Positions 58,701-64,000 of a stretch of 64,000 nucleotides of DNA are shown one piece after another. Made by a program: the position numbers and the translations under genes. The stretch is from an uncultured Clostridia bacterium (GTDB lineage: Bacteria; Bacillota; Clostridia; Oscillospirales; Acutalibacteraceae). The stretch is from positions 1-64,000 of the forward strand of contig CAMNAP010000001.1 of NCBI GenBank assembly GCA_946531445.1. Reading direction: 5' to 3'. Under the pieces are notes generated by a model. It did not search any database and was not told where the DNA came from. It saw nothing but the letters and a program-made list of their open reading frames with translations. Within the stretch, counting starts at the first letter, position 1. Each line of letters begins with the position of its first letter.

Positions 58701-59520
58701 TATCGTTCTTAATCCTCTCGGCGTACCTTCACGTATGAATATCGGTCAGGTACTTGAGGTGCATCTCGGCTACGCCGCTAAGGCGCTCGGATGGAAGATG
58801 ATGACTCCCGTATTTGACGGCGCTCACGAGGACGATATACGCGAATGCTTAAAGCTTGCCGACATAGGATATTATATTGACGAAAACGGCAATAAGGTAT
58901 TTGACGGTAAAACTCAGCTTACCGACGGCAGAACAGGCGAGAAGTTTGATAACAGAGTAACAGTAGGTTATATGTATTATCTCAAGCTTCATCATCTTGT
59001 TGACGATAAGATGCACGCCCGTTCAACAGGTCCTTACAGCCTTGTAACTCAGCAGCCGCTCGGCGGTAAAGCTCAGTTCGGCGGACAGCGTTTCGGTGAG
59101 ATGGAGGTATGGGCTCTTGAGGCGTACGGCGCAGCTTATACACTTCAGGAAATTATTACCGTTAAGTCAGACGACGTTGTAGGAAGAGTTAACACCTATG
59201 AGGCAATCGTTAAGGGTGAGAACATTCCTTCAGCAGGTACTCCCGAAGCATTCAGGGTTCTCTTTAAGGAATTCCAGGCTCTCGGCCTTGATACCAAGTT
59301 TTACAACAGAGAGGGCGAGGAAATCGACATCAAGCAGGATTACGATGATGACGGTATTCAGCCCGTTGACGAGAACGCGTTTACTGAGGTTAACGATTAC
59401 GACAGCGATACAGAGGGCTTCGAAATGGTTGACGCTGAGGACGAGTTCGGGGAAGCAGATCAGGAGGACGGAGGCTTATTTGCAAGCTTTGCAGACGCCT
59501 TCGCTGACGATGACGAATAA
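55789..59520 (+). CDS. rpoB: DNA-directed RNA polymerase subunit beta
   Basis: [62 protein letters not shown]-terminus [23 protein letters not shown]. Confidence 0.98.
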   Translation: MVNVKDVQLGTTTRKSFAKINEVMQMPNLIEVQKKSYQEFLDEGLKEVFRDIGPISDYTGNLVLDFIDFSMDDDPKYDIAECKARDATYSKPLKVRARLQNKETGEVKESTMFLCDFPLMTDAGTFVINGAERCIVSQLVRSPGVYYAMEHDKTGKELYTNTVIPNRGAWLEYETDASDIFYVRIDKNRKILITTFLRALGLGTDDEIREFFGEDERMEKTIEKDSTMNQEEALLEVYKKLRPGEPPTLETAQAHLEGLFFDVHRYDLSRVGRYKYNKKLGLVERLTGQVVAQPVISPEGELLAEPGEKLTAEKALEIENAGVMSVSITLESGAEIKVVSNGMVDIDSFVDIDKKALRINEKVSYRVLSEILEKCGDDREALEEEIRIKHDDLIPNHIIIDDIFATVSYLNNLAVGVGKTDDIDHLGNRRIRAVGELLQNQFRIGFTRMVRIIHDKMTTQAQDEDKEITPADLINIRPVGAAIREFFGSSPLSQFMDQNNPLAELTHKRRLSALGPGGLSRDRAGFEVRDVHYTHYGRMCPIETPEGPNIGLISYLACYSRLNDYGFIEAPYRKIDKETGVVTDEVVYMTADVEDEYVVAQANEPLDENGRFANNRVTCRYKDEFLTMSPDEVDYMDVSPKMVVSVATAMIPFLENDDANRALMGANMQRQAVPLLKTEAPVVGTGMEYKAAYDSGVVVPAKRGGTVVALDASTIEIKTQSGEIDKYNLIKYAGSNQGTCINQRPIVSLHQEVIAGQVIADGPATCNGEISLGKNALIGFMTWEGYNYEDAVLINEKIVRDDVYTSIHIIKHDQEARDTKLGPEEITRDIPNVGEEALKDLDEDGIIRIGAEVHSGDILVGKVTPKGETDLTSEERLLRAIFGEKAREVRDTSLKVPHGEYGIVVDVKVYTRANSDELNPGVNKIVRVYIAQKRKIQAGDKMAGRHGNKGVVSRVLPQEDMPFLPDGRPLDIVLNPLGVPSRMNIGQVLEVHLGYAAKALGWKMMTPVFDGAHEDDIRECLKLADIGYYIDENGNKVFDGKTQLTDGRTGEKFDNRVTVGYMYYLKLHHLVDDKMHARSTGPYSLVTQQPLGGKAQFGGQRFGEMEVWALEAYGAAYTLQEIITVKSDDVVGRVNTYEAIVKGENIPSAGTPEAFRVLFKEFQALGLDTKFYNREGEEIDIKQDYDDDGIQPVDENAFTEVNDYDSDTEGFEMVDAEDEFGEADQEDGGLFASFADAFADDDE

Positions 59521-59577
59521 TCGTTTATAAACTTCTGACTAACTTTCAATTATTACTATGAAAAGGAGTGCTTCCAT

Positions 59578-62500
59578 ATGGATTATAATTCAACTAACGA
59601 TTTTAGTTCAATCAAGATAGGACTTGCTTCTCCCGAGAGAATCCGCGAATGGAGCTACGGCGAGGTAACAAAGCCCGAAACTATAAACTACAGAACACTT
59701 AAGCCCGAACGCGAAGGACTTTTCTGCGAAAAGATTTTCGGACCCACTAAGGACTGGGAATGCCACTGCGGAAAGTACAAAAAGGTACGCTATAAGGGCA
59801 AAATCTGCGAGCGCTGCGGCGTTGAGATTACACGCGCAAAGGTTCGTAGAGAGAGAATGGGACATATTGAGCTTGCGGCTCCCGTATCACACATCTGGTA
59901 CTTCAAGGGAATCCCGAGCCGTCTCGGTCTTGTTCTTGACATCAGTCCGAGATATCTTGAAAAGGTGCTTTACTTTGCTCTTTACATTGTAACTGACCCC
60001 GGCGATACTCCGCTTGAGAAAATGCAGATTCTCAACGAGAAGGAGTACGCAGAAATGCGTGAGAGATATGAGGACGACTTTGAGGCAGGAATGGGCGCAG
60101 AGGCTATTAAAAAGCTTCTTCAGGATATTGACGTTCCCACTCTTCGCGAGGAGCTTACTGCTGAGCTTGAGACCGCAACAGGTCAGAAGAGAGCTAAGCT
60201 TCTCAAGAGACTTGACGTTGTTGACGCTTTCTATCACAGCCACAACAAGCTTGAGTGGATGATTCTTGACGTTATTCCGGTAATTCCTCCCGATATCCGT
60301 CCTATGGTACAGCTTGACGGCGGACGCTTTGCTACGTCTGACCTCAACGACCTTTACAGACGTGTTATCAACCGTAATAACCGTCTTAAGAGACTTATGG
60401 AGCTTAACGCTCCCGACATTATTATCAGAAACGAAAAGAGAATGCTTCAGGAATCTGTTGACGCGCTTATTGATAACGGCAGACGCGGCAGACCTGTTAC
60501 AGGACCTTCAAACCGTCCGCTCAAATCTCTTTCCGATATGCTTAAGGGTAAGCAGGGACGTTTCCGTCAGAACCTTTTAGGTAAGCGTGTTGACTATTCG
60601 GGACGTTCTGTTATCGTTGTAGGACCCGAGCTTAAGATGTATCAGTGCGGTCTTCCCAAGGAGATGGCACTTGAGCTCTTCAAGCCCTTCGTAATGAAGA
60701 GACTTGTTGAAACGGGTACTGCTTCAAATATTAAATCTGCAAGAAAGATGGTAGAGAAGGCTGAGAAGTCTGAGGTCTGGGACGCACTTGAGGTTGTAAT
60801 CAAGGACCATCCCGTAATGCTCAACCGTGCTCCTACGCTTCACAGACTCGGTATTCAGGCATTTGAGCCCGTACTTGTAGAGGGCAGAGCTATTAAGCTT
60901 CATCCGCTTGCTTGTACAGCGTTTAACGCCGACTTCGACGGCGACCAGATGGCTGTTCACGTGCCGCTTTCAGCAGAGGCTCAGGCAGAGGCGAGAATGC
61001 TTATGCTTGCTGCAAATAACCTCTTAAAGCCGTCAGACGGTAAACCCGTTGCAGTTCCTACTCAGGATATGGTTATCGGCTCATACTATCTTACAATGAT
61101 TAAGCAGGGTGAGCCCGGCGCACCGAGAACAGAGGTTGTAGACGGTGAAGAGGTTACAAAGTACAACATTTACAGGGATACCGACGAGGCTCTTATGGCT
61201 TATCAGGAAGGCTCTCTCGGACTTCACTCTGAGTGCTTAATCCGTATGACAAAAGAGGTTGACGGAGAGACAAGGTCAAAGCTCATTAAGACAACAGTCG
61301 GAAGAGTTATGTTCAACGCTCCTGTTCCTCAGGACCTCGGCTTCGTAGACAGAAGCGACCCGGAGAACGAATTTGAGCTTGAGGTTTCCTTCGTTGTAAA
61401 GAAGGGCGGACTCGGTCAGATTGTTGACAAGTGCATAAGAAAGCACGGCGTATCAATCGCTTCAAAGATGCTTGACGAGCTTAAGGCTCAGGGCTATAAA
61501 TACTCAACTATTTCGGGTACAACCGTTGCCGTTATTGACGCGCTTATACCTGAAAAGAAGAAGGAATATCTTGCTGAGGCAGAGGCTAAGGTTGACCAGA
61601 TTGAGCAGCTTTATCAGTGGGGTGAAATGACAAACGACGAGCGCTCCTCCGCTGTTATCAAGGCTTGGGAAGAATGTACAAACAAGGTATCAAACGAGCT
61701 TACATCTAATTTTGACGGAACACACAATCCGATTCATATGATGGTTGACTCGGGTGCCCGCGGTAGTACGTCACAGCTTCGTCAGCTCGCAGGTATGAGA
61801 GGTCTTATTGCCAATACATCGGGTAAGACGATTGAGGTACCTATCAGAGCTAACTACCGTGAAGGCCTTAACATTCTTGAGTACTTCATCTCATCGCGTG
61901 GTGCGCGTAAAGGTCTTACCGATACGGCGCTTCGTACGGCTGACTCGGGTTACCTTACAAGACGTCTTGTTGATGTATCTCAGGACGTTATCATCCGCGA
62001 TAACGACTGCGGCTGTCACGACGGTATTGAGGTTTACGCAATTATGGACGGCAAGCGTGTTCTTGAATCTCTTGAAGAGAGACTTGTAGGAAGATACCTT
62101 GTTGAGCCCGTATGCGACCCCAAGACAGGCGAAGTTATTATGGATACAGACAGAATCATGACGCAGGACGACGCAAAGCGTATCGCTGACGCAGGAATTG
62201 AAACTGTTAAAATCCGTTCACTTATTACCTGTAAATCGAGAAACGGCGTATGCTGTAAATGTTACGGCTCAAACCTTGCTTTCAACGAGCCTGTTCAGGT
62301 CGGCGAAGCAGTTGGTACAATCGCTGCTCAGTCAATCGGTGAGCCGGGTACTCAGCTTACAATGAGAACCTTCCACACCGGCGGTGTTGCAGGCGGCGAG
62401 GACATCACTCAGGGTCTTCCCAGAGTTGAGGAGCTCTTTGAGGCAAGAAAGCCAAAGCAGCTTGCTATACTTTCCGAAATTGAGGGCGAGGTTGTTCGCT

Positions 62501-63231
62501 TTGACGAGGTTAAGAAGAGTAAGTATGTAATCATTTACAACGACGAGACGGGTGAAGAGAAGAAATACCTTATTCCTTACGGCGCAAGACTTCACGACAA
62601 TATCGTTGAGGGCGTTAAGATTGAAAAGGGACAGGAGCTTACAATGGGCTCTAAGAATCCTCACGACGTACTCGCAATCCTCGGTAAAGAGGCTGTTTAC
62701 AACTACCTTATCAAGGAAGTTCAGTTTGCATACCGTACGCAGGGTGTTGATATCAACGATAAGCATATTGAGGTTATCGTTCGTCAGATGCTCAAGAAGT
62801 GTACTGTTGACGACGCAGGCGACACAGACCTTATCGCAGGAACAATGGTTGACGTTACTCAGGTTGATGAGGCAAACGACAAGGTTGACGAGAGAATTGC
62901 AGCAGGCGAAACAGAGCTTAAAAAGGCTACTTATATTCCTATTCTTATGGGTATTACAAAGGCTGCGCTTGCTACGGATTCATTCCTTTCAGCCGCTTCC
63001 TTCCAGGAGACGACAAGGGTTCTTACAGACGCCGCTATCAAGGGCAAGAGCGACCCGCTTATCGGTCTTAAGGAGAACGTTCTTATCGGTAAGCTTATTC
63101 CTGCAGGAACAGGTATGGATGTATTCCGCGACGTAGATGTTGTACCGAGCTATTTCAGCACAGAGGGCAGCGAAGAGATTCTTAATCTTGAGCAGCTTCA
63201 GGAGCTGTTAATCGGTAATAACAACGAATAA
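59578..63231 (+). CDS. rpoC: DNA-directed RNA polymerase subunit beta'
   Basis: [16 protein letters not shown] active site; zinc finger [22 protein letters not shown]. Confidence 0.98.
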   Translation: MDYNSTNDFSSIKIGLASPERIREWSYGEVTKPETINYRTLKPEREGLFCEKIFGPTKDWECHCGKYKKVRYKGKICERCGVEITRAKVRRERMGHIELAAPVSHIWYFKGIPSRLGLVLDISPRYLEKVLYFALYIVTDPGDTPLEKMQILNEKEYAEMRERYEDDFEAGMGAEAIKKLLQDIDVPTLREELTAELETATGQKRAKLLKRLDVVDAFYHSHNKLEWMILDVIPVIPPDIRPMVQLDGGRFATSDLNDLYRRVINRNNRLKRLMELNAPDIIIRNEKRMLQESVDALIDNGRRGRPVTGPSNRPLKSLSDMLKGKQGRFRQNLLGKRVDYSGRSVIVVGPELKMYQCGLPKEMALELFKPFVMKRLVETGTASNIKSARKMVEKAEKSEVWDALEVVIKDHPVMLNRAPTLHRLGIQAFEPVLVEGRAIKLHPLACTAFNADFDGDQMAVHVPLSAEAQAEARMLMLAANNLLKPSDGKPVAVPTQDMVIGSYYLTMIKQGEPGAPRTEVVDGEEVTKYNIYRDTDEALMAYQEGSLGLHSECLIRMTKEVDGETRSKLIKTTVGRVMFNAPVPQDLGFVDRSDPENEFELEVSFVVKKGGLGQIVDKCIRKHGVSIASKMLDELKAQGYKYSTISGTTVAVIDALIPEKKKEYLAEAEAKVDQIEQLYQWGEMTNDERSSAVIKAWEECTNKVSNELTSNFDGTHNPIHMMVDSGARGSTSQLRQLAGMRGLIANTSGKTIEVPIRANYREGLNILEYFISSRGARKGLTDTALRTADSGYLTRRLVDVSQDVIIRDNDCGCHDGIEVYAIMDGKRVLESLEERLVGRYLVEPVCDPKTGEVIMDTDRIMTQDDAKRIADAGIETVKIRSLITCKSRNGVCCKCYGSNLAFNEPVQVGEAVGTIAAQSIGEPGTQLTMRTFHTGGVAGGEDITQGLPRVEELFEARKPKQLAILSEIEGEVVRFDEVKKSKYVIIYNDETGEEKKYLIPYGARLHDNIVEGVKIEKGQELTMGSKNPHDVLAILGKEAVYNYLIKEVQFAYRTQGVDINDKHIEVIVRQMLKKCTVDDAGDTDLIAGTMVDVTQVDEANDKVDERIAAGETELKKATYIPILMGITKAALATDSFLSAASFQETTRVLTDAAIKGKSDPLIGLKENVLIGKLIPAGTGMDVFRDVDVVPSYFSTEGSEEILNLEQLQELLIGNNNE

Positions 63232-63240
63232 AAATTAGCC

Positions 63241-63270
63241 TTGACAAACTGTATTATATAATGTTATAAT
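63241..63270 (+). promoter_or_regulatory. Sigma-A promoter for rpsL
   Basis: TTGACA (63241-63246), 18-nt spacer, TATAAT (63265-63270). Confidence 0.8.
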
Positions 63271-63462
63271 ACGTAACCGTGTTGAAATAAATTTTGGCGA
63301 ATTTACCAAAATTTGCACGAATTATTTGTACAAAACGCCAATTCGGAACGCAGTGAAAGCTGTGTTCCGAGGGCGTGCGTATAAAAAGGATTTTAAGTTT
63401 TTAAAGTTCTTTTTATGCGCACGGCTATCCGAGCGTAAATTTTAATGAAAGGAGATAAACTG

Positions 63463-63879
63463 TTGCCTACCTTTAATCAGTTAGTAAGAACAGGACGTAA
63501 GTCACTTGAGAAAAAGGCTAAAGCACCTGCACTTTTAAAGGGTCTTAATACTAAGAAGAACATTATGACAGATAATGCTTCTCCCCAGAAGCGCGGTGTT
63601 TGTACTGCAGTTAAGACTGCTACACCGAAGAAGCCGAATTCAGCTCTCCGTAAGATTGCCAGAGTTCGTCTTACAAACGGTATGGAAGTTTCTGCATACA
63701 TTCCCGGCGTTGGCCATAACCTTCAGGAACACTCTGTTGTTATGGTAAGAGGCGGACGTGTAAAGGACCTTCCCGGTGTTCGTTACCACATCATTCGCGG
63801 TACGCTTGATACACAGGGCGTTGCAGGAAGAATGCAGAGCCGCTCAAAGTACGGTGCTAAGAGACCGAAGAAAAAGTAA
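63463..63879 (+). CDS. rpsL: 30S ribosomal protein S12
   Basis: (M)[23 protein letters not shown]…[61 protein letters not shown] start after SD aaaggagat. Confidence 0.97.
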   Translation: MPTFNQLVRTGRKSLEKKAKAPALLKGLNTKKNIMTDNASPQKRGVCTAVKTATPKKPNSALRKIARVRLTNGMEVSAYIPGVGHNLQEHSVVMVRGGRVKDLPGVRYHIIRGTLDTQGVAGRMQSRSKYGAKRPKKK

Positions 63880-64000
63880 ACTCTTAAATTGAATTGGACT
63901 GACAATAGTTTATCTATTATATAATAGCGTAGGCTTGTTGTTGGCTCCACGGAAAAACCGAGTACCTATGAACTCATCTAATTATTAATGAAGGAGGGAA

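Overview
The window reads as a low-to-mid GC Firmicutes chromosome segment, probably a sporulating Clostridia/Ruminococcus-type anaerobe. Evidence: tepA-ylzJ-ftsK/spoIIIE synteny, spore-coat CotF-like genes, and rpoB-rpoC-rpsL. From left to right it holds: two membrane proteins; an iolG-iolD-iolE cluster; an AI-2E family exporter; ACT protein-hom-lysC; a secreted C39-like peptidase; greA-lysS; a three-gene membrane module (sortase-like protein, membrane protein, TagH-like ABC ATPase); YebC; tepA-ylzJ-UppP-like-ftsK; a YgiQ-type radical SAM protein; comEA/comF-like genes; an acyltransferase; a tRNA-Leu(TAG) surrounded by tRNA-derived repeats and palindromes; two large secreted proteins and a 40-codon smORF; a methyltransferase; a complete Tad/Flp pilus locus ending in a 2,860-codon TadG-like beta-solenoid protein; a zinc-ribbon membrane protein; coat genes; and rpoB, rpoC and rpsL. 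The most interesting observations are: (1) the giant Cys-rich TadG-like protein at the end of the Tad operon; (2) the tRNA-Leu recombination scar zone at 26.68-27.87 kb, where tRNA 3' ends are repeated three times and one copy is fused to a synonymously diverged remnant of a nearby surface-protein gene; (3) a LysRS with an N-terminal tandem YegP/DUF1508-like extension; (4) degenerate family members that appear to have lost catalytic residues (a sortase-like protein and a UppP-like protein); and (5) an unannotated 40-aa peptide gene with a DVVTAS motif. All homology calls come from reading motifs by eye. No database search was run.
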